Assembly: GCF_002817655.1 (NCBI RefSeq) | Contig: NZ_NWQK01000001.1 | Span: 434,001 to 498,000, forward strand | Length of the DNA stretch: 64,000 nucleotides | Direction: 5' to 3' | From: Candidatus Chlamydia corallus | GTDB lineage: Bacteria; Chlamydiota; Chlamydiia; Chlamydiales; Chlamydiaceae | Part shown: piece by piece, positions 1 through 9,290 of the stretch | How the letters are laid out: every line of letters begins with the position of its first letter | Position numbering within the stretch: position 1 is the stretch's first letter | Translations under genes and position numbers: made by a program | The notes under the pieces: model-generated | What the model was told of the DNA's origin: nothing | What the model saw: only the letters and a program-made list of their open reading frames with translations | Databases searched by the model: none

Positions 1-351
1 GATACCTATATCGAAACTGCCTCAATGCGCATCGAATTTTACCAAAAAATCGGTAATGCTGAAAATGATGAAGAGCTTGCCGCAATACAAGAAGAAATGC
101 GAGATCGCTTTGGTCCCTTACCTCAAGAGATCTCCTGGCTTTTTGCCCTTGCCCAAGTCCGTCTATTTGCTCTACAGCACGGCATTTGCAGCATTAAGGG
201 AACTGCTAATGCTCTGTATGTTCAAAAATGCCTTAGCAAATCTGAACAGACCAAGAAAACCCTGCCCTATGCTCTATCGCCCACTCCTGAACTTCTAACC
301 AAAGAAGTCATTGAGTCTATAGAAAGGGGCCTCTTAATGAACGCTTCGTAA
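1..351 (+). CDS. mfd: Transcription-repair coupling factor Mfd, C-terminal end (partial)
   Basis: The reading frame is open from base 1 and ends at a TAA at 349-351, so this is the last ~116 residues of a protein whose start lies outside the window. The segment resembles the C-terminal regulatory (TRCF, D7) domain of Mfd, with the pattern EIxAIQEEMRDRFGPLPQE near its start. Mfd is a cytoplasmic ATP-dependent translocase that removes RNA polymerase stalled at DNA lesions and recruits UvrA. The assignment rests on this domain and on the following hemE-hemN-hemG order, which is the order next to mfd in other chlamydiae. Only the tail is visible, so the motor and RNA polymerase-binding domains cannot be checked. 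Confidence 0.85.
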   Translation, partial: DTYIETASMRIEFYQKIGNAENDEELAAIQEEMRDRFGPLPQEISWLFALAQVRLFALQHGICSIKGTANALYVQKCLSKSEQTKKTLPYALSPTPELLTKEVIESIERGLLMNAS

Positions 352-362
352 TTAGGACATCT

Positions 363-1358
363 ATGTCTGCTTTTTTTGATCTTTTAAAATCTAAAAGTGC
401 CTCACATCCTCCCATATGGCTTTTACGACAGGTGGGAAGGTATATGCCTCCATACCAAGAATTAAAAGGATCCCAATCCTTAAAGACTTTTTTTCATAAT
501 ACGGAGGCAATTGTAGAGACTACGCTTTTAGGGCCTTCTTTGCTCAATGTAGATGCTGCTATTCTCTTTGCTGATATTCTATCGATCTTGGATGGTTTTG
601 GCGTGACTTACGACTTTTCTCCTGGTCCCCGCATACAATTTTCTCCAGAGCAACCTTTCACCTTTACTTCCGATCCACAAACTACTTTCTGCTATCTTTT
701 GGATGCTATTAGAAGTCTCACTAAAAAACTTTCTGTCCCTCTTATTGTTTTTGCAGCATCTCCCTTTACGCTAGCCAGCTATCTAATCGATGGAGGTGCT
801 TCCAAAGATTTCTCTAAGACAATGTCTTTTTTATATAGTTATCCCAAAAAATTCGATGAGCTACTCTCTAAAATCATTGAAGGGACTGAGATTTACCTAA
901 AAACACAAATCGATGCAGGAGCTGTTGCTGTACAGCTTTTTGAATCTTCCAGTCTGCGTCTTCCTTCAGCATTATTTACACGCTATGTGACAGAACCAAA
1001 TCGTACCCTAATAGCAAAACTTAAAGAGCACTCTATTCCCGTGAGTTTATTTTGCCGTTGTTTTGAAGAAAATTTCTACACTCTCAAAGCCACTCAAGCT
1101 GATACCCTCCACCCAGATTATCATGTAGACCTTCATCGCATTCAAAAAAATCCCATTCCTATGCCTTCTCTACAAGGAAATATGGATCCAGCACTATTTT
1201 TATTGCCCCAAGAAAAATTATTAAACTATGTAGAAAATTTCCTTGTTCCTTTAAGAACATTTCCTAACTTCATTTTTAATTCTGGACATGGGATTCTTCC
1301 TGAAACACCTTTAGAAAACGTCCAGTTGGTAGTTTCTTATGTTCAATGTCAACTTTAA
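363..1358 (+). CDS. hemE: Uroporphyrinogen decarboxylase HemE
   Basis: This enzyme converts uroporphyrinogen III to coproporphyrinogen III in cytoplasmic haem synthesis. The 331-residue protein carries the family signature PIWLLRQVGRYMPPYQ at residues ~17-32; the conserved RQxGRYMPEY-type motif holds the arginines that bind the substrate carboxylates. The later GHGILPETP motif near residue 310 is also typical of the family. Length is close to the usual ~340-360 residues. The ATG has an AGGA Shine-Dalgarno element at 354-357. The gene follows mfd by 11 bases and its 3' end overlaps hemN by 20 bases, so the haem genes are probably co-transcribed and translationally coupled. Confidence 0.95.
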   Translation: MSAFFDLLKSKSASHPPIWLLRQVGRYMPPYQELKGSQSLKTFFHNTEAIVETTLLGPSLLNVDAAILFADILSILDGFGVTYDFSPGPRIQFSPEQPFTFTSDPQTTFCYLLDAIRSLTKKLSVPLIVFAASPFTLASYLIDGGASKDFSKTMSFLYSYPKKFDELLSKIIEGTEIYLKTQIDAGAVAVQLFESSSLRLPSALFTRYVTEPNRTLIAKLKEHSIPVSLFCRCFEENFYTLKATQADTLHPDYHVDLHRIQKNPIPMPSLQGNMDPALFLLPQEKLLNYVENFLVPLRTFPNFIFNSGHGILPETPLENVQLVVSYVQCQL

Positions 1359-2715
1359 ATTCTTAGAAGGACTTCATCAACCCGCGCCCAGGTACACAAG
1401 TTACCCTACAGCTTTAGAATGGGAATCTTCTGATGCGACTCCAGCTTTTCTAGCTTTCGAGAAAATTAGAGAAAACCCCCGACCCCTCTCTCTTTATTTC
1501 CACATTCCCTTCTGTCAATCAATGTGTTTGTATTGCGGCTGTTCTGTTGTTTTGAACCGTCGTGAAGATGTTGTAGAAGCTTATATCAACACCCTAATCC
1601 GAGAAATGGAACTTGTAGTTCAAAACATAGGGACTAGGCCTCAGGTATCCCGAATTCATTTTGGAGGAGGAACTCCTAGTCGACTTTCAAGAGAGTTGTT
1701 TCATCGGCTTTTTGACAAACTACACAAGCTCTTCGATCTTACGCATACTGAAGAAATTGCTATTGAAGTTGATCCTCGTTCTCTAAGAAGCGATATAGAA
1801 AAAGCCGATTTCTTTCAGAAGTTAGGGTTTAACAGAGTCAGCTTGGGCATTCAAGATACCCAAGCTGCTGTCCAAGAAGCTGTAAAACGACGACAATCCA
1901 AGGAAGAATCCATAGGAGCATATGAAAAATTTAAGGAACTAGGCTTCCAAAGTATCAATATCGATTTAATCTATGGCCTTCCCAAACAAACAAAAGTGAC
2001 ATTTGCTAAAACAATTCAAGATATTTTAGCGATGCGTCCAGACCGTCTTGCGCTATTTTCTTTTGCCTCGGTTCCCTGGATCAAGCCGCACCAAAAAGCA
2101 ATGAAAGCTACTGATATGCCTTCTATGGAAGAGAAATTCGCGATTTATTCTCAATCGAGGCACTTGCTTACAAAAGCAGGATACCAGGCCATCGGCATGG
2201 ATCATTTTTCTCTTCCCCATGATCCTCTAACCCTTGCCTTTAAAAATAAAACTCTGATCCGCAATTTCCAGGGGTATTCTCTCCCTCCAGAGGAAGATCT
2301 TCTTGGTTTAGGGATGACTTCTACAAGCTTTATTCGTGGAATTTATCTACAGAATGCCAAAACCCTTGAGGCATATCACAAAACCGTACTTGGAGGAACA
2401 TTTCCTACTGTGAAAAGTAAAATTCTTACTGAAGACGATCGCATTAGAAAATGGGTAATCCATAAGTTAATGTGCACTTTTTCGGTAGAAAAGGAAGAGT
2501 TTTTGAATCTTTTTGGATATCAGTTTGATGCTTATTTTATAGAAAGTCGTGATCGCTTGATCAGCATGGAAACTACAGGTCTCATTTACAACAGTTCTTG
2601 CTCTTTGAAAGTAACGCCTCTTGGAGAACTGTTTGTCAGAGTCATTGCCACAGCTTTCGATCGCTATTTTCTCGATAAAGTATCTAAAAAAGAGTGTTTC
2701 TCTGCTTCTATATAA
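1339..2715 (+). CDS. hemN: Oxygen-independent coproporphyrinogen III oxidase HemN
   Basis: A radical-SAM enzyme that oxidatively decarboxylates coproporphyrinogen III to protoporphyrinogen IX without oxygen. The [4Fe-4S]-binding CxxxCxxC motif is C59-C63-C66, followed by C68 in the HemN-specific CGC arrangement. The upstream PRYTSYPT motif (residues 18-25) and GGGTPS support true HemN rather than the related HemW. At 458 residues it matches the usual HemN length. The ATG lies inside the end of hemE with only a weak Shine-Dalgarno sequence, suggesting translation coupled to hemE. It forms one pathway block with hemE and hemG. Confidence 0.93.
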   Translation: MFNVNFKFLEGLHQPAPRYTSYPTALEWESSDATPAFLAFEKIRENPRPLSLYFHIPFCQSMCLYCGCSVVLNRREDVVEAYINTLIREMELVVQNIGTRPQVSRIHFGGGTPSRLSRELFHRLFDKLHKLFDLTHTEEIAIEVDPRSLRSDIEKADFFQKLGFNRVSLGIQDTQAAVQEAVKRRQSKEESIGAYEKFKELGFQSINIDLIYGLPKQTKVTFAKTIQDILAMRPDRLALFSFASVPWIKPHQKAMKATDMPSMEEKFAIYSQSRHLLTKAGYQAIGMDHFSLPHDPLTLAFKNKTLIRNFQGYSLPPEEDLLGLGMTSTSFIRGIYLQNAKTLEAYHKTVLGGTFPTVKSKILTEDDRIRKWVIHKLMCTFSVEKEEFLNLFGYQFDAYFIESRDRLISMETTGLIYNSSCSLKVTPLGELFVRVIATAFDRYFLDKVSKKECFSASI

Positions 2716-2748
2716 AAATCCAGAGAAACTTCGATAGAGGAGGTTGGT

Positions 2749-4041
2749 TTGAATTCAGCAATCATTATAGGGGCAGGAATCTCTGGTCTTGCTGCAGGTT
2801 GGTGGCTGCACCAAAAATTCCCACAAGTCGAAATACTTATCTTAGATAAAAGAGCCTGCGCAGGGGGCCTTGTCCACACTGAATATCACGAAGGGTTTTC
2901 TTTTGACCTCGGTCCTAAAGGATTCCTGACTCGCGGAGAGGGAAATTATACTCTAAGACTTATCCACGAACTGGGCCTTCAAAATTCGTTGATCTTCAGT
3001 GATAATGCAGCGAAAAAGCGTTTTGTCCATTACAGGGGAAAAGCGCATAAAATATCTGCATGGACTTTAATCAAAGAGGGTTTGCTTTCTTCTTTAATTA
3101 AGGATCTCCGTGCGCCTTGCTATGTGCAAGATAGCTCTGTTCAGGATTTTTTAAAACGGCATAGTTCACAAAATTTTACAAACTACATTTTAGATCCAGT
3201 AATCACAGCAATACGTGCAGGTCATAGCGGGATTCTCTCCACTCACATGGCTTTTCCTGAACTTGCAAAGAGAGAAGCTTGCAGCGGTTCTCTATTACGC
3301 AGTTATCTTAAAAACAGACCACAAAAAAAGATTCCTAAGCGCGAAGGATATCTTGCCTCTCTCTCTCCTTCTTTGGGAACTTTAATTACTACTATCAAAG
3401 AAAAACTTCCCGCAACATGGAAGTTTTCAACTTGCGTAACTAACATCGATTGTTCGCTAAAAGAAGCTTGCGTAACCACACTTTCGGATACATTTTCTGC
3501 AGATATGGTGATCTATACAGGACCTATGGATCAGCTCCCTCTCTTGCTTCCTAATCACAGAATTGAAGATTTAGCAAAAAGAGTTCTCCCTTGGAATCTA
3601 TCTAGCATCAGCTTGGGTTGGCATCACCCTAGTTTCTCTCTTCCCAAAGGTTATGGGATGCTATTTGCAGACGAGCTTCCCCTTTTAGGCATCGTCTGGA
3701 ACTCACAGATCTTCCCACAACCGTTTTCAGGAAAAACTGTTCTCTCCCTTCTAGTTGAAGGAAAATGGCGAGAAGCGGAAGCCCATGCCTTTGCTATAGC
3801 AGCTCTTTCAGAATACCTGCATATCAATCAAAAACCCGATGCTTTTGCTTTATTTTCACCTCAAGATGGCATACCTCAACATGCTGTTGGTTTCCTAGAA
3901 GCGAAGCAACGTATCTTCCCTTGTCTACCGAGAAATTTAAAAATTGTAGGGCAAAATATTGCAGGTCCAGGGCTCAATCGATGTATAGCTTCTGCGTATC
4001 ATACCATATACGATTTAAGCAGGGAGAAAACGCTGGCATAA
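2749..4041 (+). CDS. hemG: Protoporphyrinogen oxidase (HemY/PPOX type)
   Basis: A 430-residue FAD flavoprotein catalysing the six-electron oxidation of protoporphyrinogen IX to protoporphyrin IX. The N-terminal dinucleotide-binding motif GAGISG is at residues 8-13. A GPKGFLTR-type segment follows near residue 57, and the C-terminal flavin-contact segment GPGLNRCIASAY is near residue 408. This is the PPOX flavoprotein family, although chlamydial annotation traditionally calls it hemG. The start is TTG at 2749, chosen because a strong AGAGGAGG Shine-Dalgarno element lies at 2736-2743. It is the third consecutive haem gene. Its last 27 bases overlap the converging gene on the other strand. Confidence 0.9.
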   Translation: MNSAIIIGAGISGLAAGWWLHQKFPQVEILILDKRACAGGLVHTEYHEGFSFDLGPKGFLTRGEGNYTLRLIHELGLQNSLIFSDNAAKKRFVHYRGKAHKISAWTLIKEGLLSSLIKDLRAPCYVQDSSVQDFLKRHSSQNFTNYILDPVITAIRAGHSGILSTHMAFPELAKREACSGSLLRSYLKNRPQKKIPKREGYLASLSPSLGTLITTIKEKLPATWKFSTCVTNIDCSLKEACVTTLSDTFSADMVIYTGPMDQLPLLLPNHRIEDLAKRVLPWNLSSISLGWHHPSFSLPKGYGMLFADELPLLGIVWNSQIFPQPFSGKTVLSLLVEGKWREAEAHAFAIAALSEYLHINQKPDAFALFSPQDGIPQHAVGFLEAKQRIFPCLPRNLKIVGQNIAGPGLNRCIASAYHTIYDLSREKTLA

Positions 4042-6480
4042 CGCCGTAGTCCTTCCTAAAGACTCTCGATAATATTCTCTATAAGAACGTGGTGAAATCA
4101 AGCTCTTTTGTACATGCTCAAGAAGATGATTCGAAAGGCGGGTTGTTTCATTTAACTGGGAATATCCATATGCCAATCCCTCTACCCATCGCAGTTCCAT
4201 AGCTAAGTAGCACTCCTCTGCCTTAAGAAAATGTAGTTTGGGATGATTCGGGACTTGCCAATCTTCCTTAACCTCCTCAAGAATATGAACTGCCTGAGAG
4301 AAATTTCCTAAGGAGATGTAGGCATCAGCAAGATCTAACTTTACCATATAATAGACATACGCCCATGTTTTTTTATGTTCTCCTGACCAAGAAATCTCAG
4401 AAAATTCTTCGAGGGCTTTAATAAACCATCCGACTTTCCTCAAAGGTGAGCGTTCGCTATAGCTTTGCATATAATAGACAAGTGAAAGCAGGGAAGATTT
4501 AGGGAAGATGTCCGCAAATAAAGAAAGATGTTTCAATGCATCTTCATCACCAATTAAATATTCTTGAAGATCATAAGCAAGAAAATACAGGCTATCGCCA
4601 TGGGGACGGAGCGCAAGGCGATCACAATACTTAGAATGATTAGGAGTTCCTTTGGGTCGTACCAACGTCCAAACGATTCGCAGTGCAGTTTGCCAAGAAT
4701 TACATTCTTCAGAAAAAGCTTCTGGCAGCATTGCTATAGCTTCGGGATTATGACAATATAAAGCTTCATAGCAACGCATAGTTATCCTTGCTTCATCAAC
4801 ATCAGAAATTTCAAGGAGAGACATTGGTTTGGATCCCGACTGGAGTGCTTCCCAAAAAGCTAGGGCTTTATAATATTCTGGATCTTTCGTCTCCCTACAA
4901 ATTTCTTCTAAATTGCATTTTTCTAGATTACGAACGTGGTTGTGGGCAAGCTCTATAATAGGATGCTCATAAACAGCATTCCTATATTTAATCATATCAT
5001 AGATACAGCGGCTATAAATCTCTGAAAGCTCAGGCAAAGCCCTAAGGCCTCTTTTGCTTTCAGATTTATTCTCATTTCCAAGATCTGGATAAGATAAAGA
5101 ATAGAGAGAATCTATCAAATGGCGGTATGTAAAAGAAAATTGAGGGTGGTAGAGCATCTCTTGACATAAAGTTTTTTTCTTTTGTACAACGTATGCTAAA
5201 AATAACCCTATACCAGACTCCTCACGTCCCCAACTCTTATAAGCACGGAGAAAGTATTCTTCTGCCTTCTTATAATGATTCTTAACATAAGCAATGCATC
5301 CTAAATATTCATACACCTTAGCGAAAGTAGCACCTAGTTTTATAGCTGGATCTACAATCTCTAAGAAAACTTTCTGAGCGCTCTCATAATTTCCTTTAGC
5401 ATAGAAATTTGCTCCTAGAAAAAATCCATACTCTGGAAAATATGGATGACCTGGGATAAAGACTGCATCCCCCCTTTCTAGTAAACGCTCCATTGATGCA
5501 AAGTCTTTATTTTGATGATAAAGTTCTAACAAAGAGAAATATGCGTAATATAGTAATGTGGAATGTAAATAGGCTCCGTGATCGATAAGAACTTCAAGCT
5601 CGCGAATCGCTTTTTCCCGTGCAAAAGGCAGACATTGCAAAGCATGGTTGAGTAAGACAATATCCACCTCATCAGTACGAGAAACCTCACCTTTGGCTAT
5701 ACGCATTATCAAGGTATCGACAGCTTCAGTATAGGCAATTTCAGAGAAGCAGTAGGGTGTGAGTAAAGCATCACAAGATTCTGAAGCTTCTTGTGATATT
5801 TTTATTTGCAAAGCAAGTAGTGTCTTTTGTAAAAAAGTGTTTTCTATTTGTAGTATCTCTGGATGAGGACTACACGATCCCTTTTCTAATGCTTCAATCA
5901 GTTGTTTTGCCAATTCTAGAGCCTTTTTATAATCACCTTGTTCTTTAGCTAATAGGATATCCTGTTTACGGTTTTCATAACTGCTATGCAATGTCATTGT
6001 GTAGAGTTCAAAGAGCAAGTGATCTTGTAAAGATTCGTGACAGCCTATGTTAAAAAGCTGCTCAACAATATCTCGCAGAGGAGCCTGCTCTGGATTAAAA
6101 CGCTGCCATAATATCTGTAATTCTTTCCTAACATCCTTGGGTAAGCGTAGTGTTAGTAGTTTCTGAAGAATTTTTACTCCGTATTCGCACTCCCCTTGAC
6201 GAATACATCTCAAAAGATACTGACGGACCAGGACAACAACAGTTCCCCAATCGCGGACGGAGAGACTCTCTTTATCCATAAGAACCCGCTCAATAAATTC
6301 TGTGAAGAGTTCTTCACAATTTTTTCCTGATATCAATGCCGAGTGCATATCTGCACAACAATGACCAAAAGATTTCTGCTGTGGGATATTTGCTGAAATC
6401 AATGTAAAACTTAAAACAAGAATTAGGCTCAGCCGAACCAAAGATTTCAGCAATAGGGTGGGGTGATATAGTTTCTTCAT
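4015..6480 (-). CDS. Exported TPR-like protein, chlamydia-specific
   Basis: An 821-residue protein with a basic start and a hydrophobic stretch (residues ~12-30) ending near SANIPQQ, consistent with a signal peptide or N-terminal anchor. The body is almost wholly helical. Several segments have tetratricopeptide character, for example around residues 355-425, with paired helices of the form GNYESAQKVFLEI and YKKAEEYFLRAYKSWG. TPR proteins are usually protein-interaction scaffolds. The position between hemG and hctA matches the chlamydial gene often labelled a phosphoprotein; I see no phosphorylation evidence. It converges on hemG with a 27-base overlap. Only weak Shine-Dalgarno signals precede the ATG. 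Function unknown. Confidence 0.8.
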   Translation of the reverse strand: MKKLYHPTLLLKSLVRLSLILVLSFTLISANIPQQKSFGHCCADMHSALISGKNCEELFTEFIERVLMDKESLSVRDWGTVVVLVRQYLLRCIRQGECEYGVKILQKLLTLRLPKDVRKELQILWQRFNPEQAPLRDIVEQLFNIGCHESLQDHLLFELYTMTLHSSYENRKQDILLAKEQGDYKKALELAKQLIEALEKGSCSPHPEILQIENTFLQKTLLALQIKISQEASESCDALLTPYCFSEIAYTEAVDTLIMRIAKGEVSRTDEVDIVLLNHALQCLPFAREKAIRELEVLIDHGAYLHSTLLYYAYFSLLELYHQNKDFASMERLLERGDAVFIPGHPYFPEYGFFLGANFYAKGNYESAQKVFLEIVDPAIKLGATFAKVYEYLGCIAYVKNHYKKAEEYFLRAYKSWGREESGIGLFLAYVVQKKKTLCQEMLYHPQFSFTYRHLIDSLYSLSYPDLGNENKSESKRGLRALPELSEIYSRCIYDMIKYRNAVYEHPIIELAHNHVRNLEKCNLEEICRETKDPEYYKALAFWEALQSGSKPMSLLEISDVDEARITMRCYEALYCHNPEAIAMLPEAFSEECNSWQTALRIVWTLVRPKGTPNHSKYCDRLALRPHGDSLYFLAYDLQEYLIGDEDALKHLSLFADIFPKSSLLSLVYYMQSYSERSPLRKVGWFIKALEEFSEISWSGEHKKTWAYVYYMVKLDLADAYISLGNFSQAVHILEEVKEDWQVPNHPKLHFLKAEECYLAMELRWVEGLAYGYSQLNETTRLSNHLLEHVQKSLISPRSYREYYRESLGRTTALCQRFLPA

Positions 6481-6901
6481 CTAAATACTTCTATTACCTT
6501 TATAGCAGGCATTTTTTGAAAGTAAGGGATGCGGGAAGTTTCATTACTTCGAACTGTATTCGATTTATCGAAAATAAATTCCCAATTATCAAAGAAAATA
6601 TTCTTCTTGTCTTTACATGCCATAAAAAATTGATACAAATACGTCCTTCATTTTACTCAAAACACGAAAAAAAAACCCAAATCCTCTCAGAAAGTTCCTT
6701 ATTTTTTTAAAGCTGTTTTGTAATCTTTTTATAAATTAACACGTTGATAAACAAAGAAGTGTGTTCTCATAACAAAATACAAATAACTTACAAAAGTCTT
6801 ATTTTTTTCTAAAAAATGGTTGCATGAATTTGAACAAACAAACTAATTAAAAATTAAAACAAGTAAAAATAGTTTAAAACAGCAACTAGAGGACGCTTTT
6901 C
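6481..6901. other. AT-rich intergenic region upstream of hctA
   Basis: About 420 bases lie between two divergent starts. The half nearest hctA is extremely A+T-rich with A and T runs. A weak promoter-like pair (TTGCAT at 6820-6825 and TAATTA after an 18-base spacer) can be seen, but AT richness makes chance matches likely. I recognise no RNA gene. A 64-codon open frame at 6516-6710 has no Shine-Dalgarno element or recognisable product and is not accepted as a gene. The region should hold the promoters of the TPR-like gene (minus) and hctA (plus). Confidence 0.5.
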
Positions 6902-7255
6902 ATGGCGCTAAAAGATACGGCAAAAAAAATGAAAGACCTGCTGGATAGCATCCAACATGACTTAGCCAAAGCAGAAAAAGGAAACAAGGCAGCAGCTCAA
7001 AGAGTACGCACAGACTCTATAAAATTAGAAAAGGTTGCGAAACTTTACAGAAAAGAATCTATAAAAGCAGAAAAATCTGGGTTATTAAAACGTAAGCCAG
7101 CAACTAAGGCTCCTGCCAAAGGGAAAAAAGCTGCGGTAAAAAAAGCTCCTGCAGCTAAAACTAAGAAGGCAGTCAAAGCTTCTAAACCTGCACCTAAAAA
7201 GCTCGCAGCAAAAAAAGCTAAAAAACCTTCCAAAGCACGCGGATTTAGAAAATAA
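6902..7255 (+). CDS. hctA: Histone H1-like nucleoid protein HctA (Hc1)
   Basis: A 117-residue very basic protein. The first ~60 residues form the conserved helical part of Hc1 (MALKDTAKKMKDLL...). The C-terminal half is a Lys/Ala/Pro-rich tail like eukaryotic histone H1, ending RGFRK. Hc1 condenses the chromosome when reticulate bodies turn into elementary bodies; in C. trachomatis its translation is repressed by the small RNA IhtA (family knowledge). Here it is a few residues shorter than the ~125-residue C. trachomatis form, in the repeat-like tail. AGAGGA at 6888-6893 is a good Shine-Dalgarno site, and a strong terminator follows at 7279-7313, so it is probably a monocistronic late gene. 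Confidence 0.97.
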   Translation: MALKDTAKKMKDLLDSIQHDLAKAEKGNKAAAQRVRTDSIKLEKVAKLYRKESIKAEKSGLLKRKPATKAPAKGKKAAVKKAPAAKTKKAVKASKPAPKKLAAKKAKKPSKARGFRK

Positions 7256-7278
7256 TCGGCATTAGCTTTATTTCGTTT

Positions 7279-7313
7279 AGAGGATATGTAGTTTTCTACT
7301 TATCCTCTTTTTT
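7279..7313 (+). terminator. Intrinsic terminator of hctA
   Basis: Arms AGAGGATA-T-GTAG and CTAC-T-TATCCTCT pair with one T-T mismatch around a TTTT loop (7292-7295), followed by six T residues to 7313. It lies 24 bases after the hctA stop. The AGAGGATA/TATCCTCT core is the same as in the rRNA operon terminator near 11800. Confidence 0.9.
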
Positions 7314-7524
7314 ATCCCCTAATTTTATTTGTCACGCCTGTAAATTCTTTCTTAAAAAGGTAGTGATATAATTTTCCTTCGTGATAAAATTTCTATTTGC
7401 TTTTGATATTCTCAAACTATCTTTCAAAGATCTCATCTAGGGGTCCGAAACGAAAGTCTCTATGAATTGTTGTTTTGTTCTCACTGAGAATTTCTTTAAC
7501 AAAAACTAAATTTATATCTTAATT

Positions 7525-8727
7525 ATGTCTACAACCCAAAACTGTCCACATTTTGGTATGTGTGGAGGATGTTCATTCCCTCAATCTGATTATCGTGATT
7601 CCCTAAAGAAAAAAGAAGAACTCCTTCATCAGTTGTTCTCTCCTTTAATTCCCTCGGATATGATTGCTCCTATCCTTCCATGTTCTCCTTCTTTAAGAGG
7701 AAGAAATAAAATGGAATTCTCCTTTTTTCAAACCTATGAAGGAGAAAAAAGCTTAGGATTCATCAGCTCTACAAAACCAAAGAGAGGCATTCCTGTTACT
7801 GGATGTCTGCTTATTCATGAGCACACTATGGATATTTTACAACTCACTCGAGAATGGTGGGATAAATATCCAGAGCTTATGGCCTATTTCCCTCCTAAAA
7901 ACATAGGCTCGTTATGCACGTTAACTATCCGTATTGGGAGCCCAAAGCAAAATTTTATGGTTATTCTAACAACATCAGGAGCTCCAGAATATAGGGTAGA
8001 CGAAACAATCATAGAGCAATGGAAAAACATTCTACTTTCATCTTCTCTAAACATATCTTCGATCTATTGGGAAGAAAAGGTAGCTGCGCGTGGTATTCCT
8101 ACATATTACAAAACTACAAACCTCTATGGAGAATCCTCCATACAGCAAGAATTGTCTTTACCTAGTGATGATAACTGCGCATCCTTTAGTTTGCGTCCCA
8201 GAAGTTTCTTTCAACCCCAGATTAGTCAGGCTGTGAAAATTATAGAAACCACTAAAGAGTTTATCAACCCGCAAGGTTCGGAAATTCTTCTTGATCTCTA
8301 TTGTGGAGCAGGAACTATAGGGATCATGCTTTCTTGCTATGTGAAAAAGGTGATTGGCGTTGAAATTATTCCTGATGCTGTAGCTTCAGCTCAAGAGAAC
8401 ATCAAAGCAAACAACAAGGCAAATTGCGAAGTCTACCTAGAAGATGCTAAAGCTTTCTGCAAAAGGAATGAAAATTTTAAAACTCCTGATATAATTGTTA
8501 TTGATCCTCCACGTTGTGGTATGCAAAATAAAGTGCTTAAGTATATTTTACGTATAGGTTCTCCAAAAATTATCTACATTTCTTGCAATCCCAAAACACA
8601 ATTTCAAGAATGTGCAGACCTTGTCTCTGGAGGATATCGCATAAAAAAGATGCAGCCTATTGATCAGTTTCCGTATTCGACGCATCTAGAAAATATTATT
8701 TTATTAGAAAGAGAGATCGATCTCTAG
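7525..8727 (+). CDS. rumA: 23S rRNA (uracil-5-)-methyltransferase, RumA/TrmA family
   Basis: An SAM-dependent enzyme making 5-methyluridine in RNA. The N-terminal cysteines C7, C13 and C16 match the [4Fe-4S] cluster of RlmD/RumA-type enzymes rather than classic TrmA. The SAM-binding motif DLYCGAGTIGI is near residue 255. The DPPRCGM motif and the catalytic-cysteine motif ISCNP near residue 352 complete the family pattern. At 400 residues it is shorter than E. coli RlmD (433), and I see no clear N-terminal TRAM domain. No Shine-Dalgarno element precedes the ATG at 7525. Whether the target is 23S rRNA or tRNA cannot be decided from sequence. Confidence 0.85.
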   Translation: MSTTQNCPHFGMCGGCSFPQSDYRDSLKKKEELLHQLFSPLIPSDMIAPILPCSPSLRGRNKMEFSFFQTYEGEKSLGFISSTKPKRGIPVTGCLLIHEHTMDILQLTREWWDKYPELMAYFPPKNIGSLCTLTIRIGSPKQNFMVILTTSGAPEYRVDETIIEQWKNILLSSSLNISSIYWEEKVAARGIPTYYKTTNLYGESSIQQELSLPSDDNCASFSLRPRSFFQPQISQAVKIIETTKEFINPQGSEILLDLYCGAGTIGIMLSCYVKKVIGVEIIPDAVASAQENIKANNKANCEVYLEDAKAFCKRNENFKTPDIIVIDPPRCGMQNKVLKYILRIGSPKIIYISCNPKTQFQECADLVSGGYRIKKMQPIDQFPYSTHLENIILLEREIDL

Positions 8728-8797
8728 GAAAAGCATTGAATGCTCGCTTCCTATTATGATAATCTTGCTTCGAATTAACCCAATTTAAGGTGATTGC

Positions 8798-9151
8798 ATG
8801 CTTTCTCATATAGTTACGTGTTTTCTATTTTTATTGAGCTCTGTGCCGTTGTTTGCAGAAGAAGAAGTAGCTCAGTCAAAAAATACTTTTGTGCAGCCTG
8901 CCATTATGTTGGCAATTGCCGTTTTGTTTTTTTATTTTATCTTATGGCGTCCCGAACAAAAACGCAGAAAAGCCATGGAAAAACGTAAGAATGACCTTGC
9001 TAAGGGAGATAAAGTCACAGCCATGGGAATTGTTGGTATTGTTGATGAGATCCATGAACATACGGTAATTTTAAATATTGCTTCTGGGAAAGTGGAAGTT
9101 TTAAAAGGAGCAATCTCTGAAATCCTCAAGCCTGGCGTTAACAAAGCATAA
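8798..9151 (+). CDS. yajC: Preprotein translocase accessory subunit YajC
   Basis: A small inner-membrane protein that works with SecDF and SecYEG. This 117-residue version has an N-terminal hydrophobic segment that may act as a signal or first membrane helix, then a second hydrophobic span around residues 30-47 (QPAIMLAIAVLFFYFILWRP). The family pattern RPEQKRRKAMEKRK follows, with the KGDKV and GIVG turn near residues 67-80. The usual length is ~110 residues. The start is supported by AAGGTGAT at 8787-8794. A different-frame open region at 8794 is a shadow. A strong hairpin terminator follows at 9172. Confidence 0.93.
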   Translation: MLSHIVTCFLFLLSSVPLFAEEEVAQSKNTFVQPAIMLAIAVLFFYFILWRPEQKRRKAMEKRKNDLAKGDKVTAMGIVGIVDEIHEHTVILNIASGKVEVLKGAISEILKPGVNKA

Positions 9152-9171
9152 GGCAACTTCTTAGGGCTCTC

Positions 9172-9205
9172 ATCCCACGATTAAAATCGTGGGATTTCTT
9201 ATTTA
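9172..9205 (+). terminator. Intrinsic terminator after yajC
   Basis: A perfect 10-bp stem ATCCCACGAT (9172-9181) / ATCGTGGGAT (9186-9195) with a 4-base loop is followed by a T-rich tract. It separates yajC from nqrF. Confidence 0.9.
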
Positions 9206-9290
9206 TTGCCTTAAGGTTTATTGCTTTTTTATGCGCTAAGTTATAATTTGACTCTATGAGCTTTTCATAAAGTCTAGGATTTTTATCGTT

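Noticed and set aside
6516..6710. 64-codon frame between the TPR-like gene and hctA
   Set aside because: No Shine-Dalgarno element, AT-driven composition and no recognisable product.
7256..7524. Possible hctA-regulating small RNA (IhtA) next to hctA
   Set aside because: Only the hctA terminator is visible. I saw no convincing complementary stretch to the hctA start, and the known IhtA gene is, as far as I recall, at another locus.
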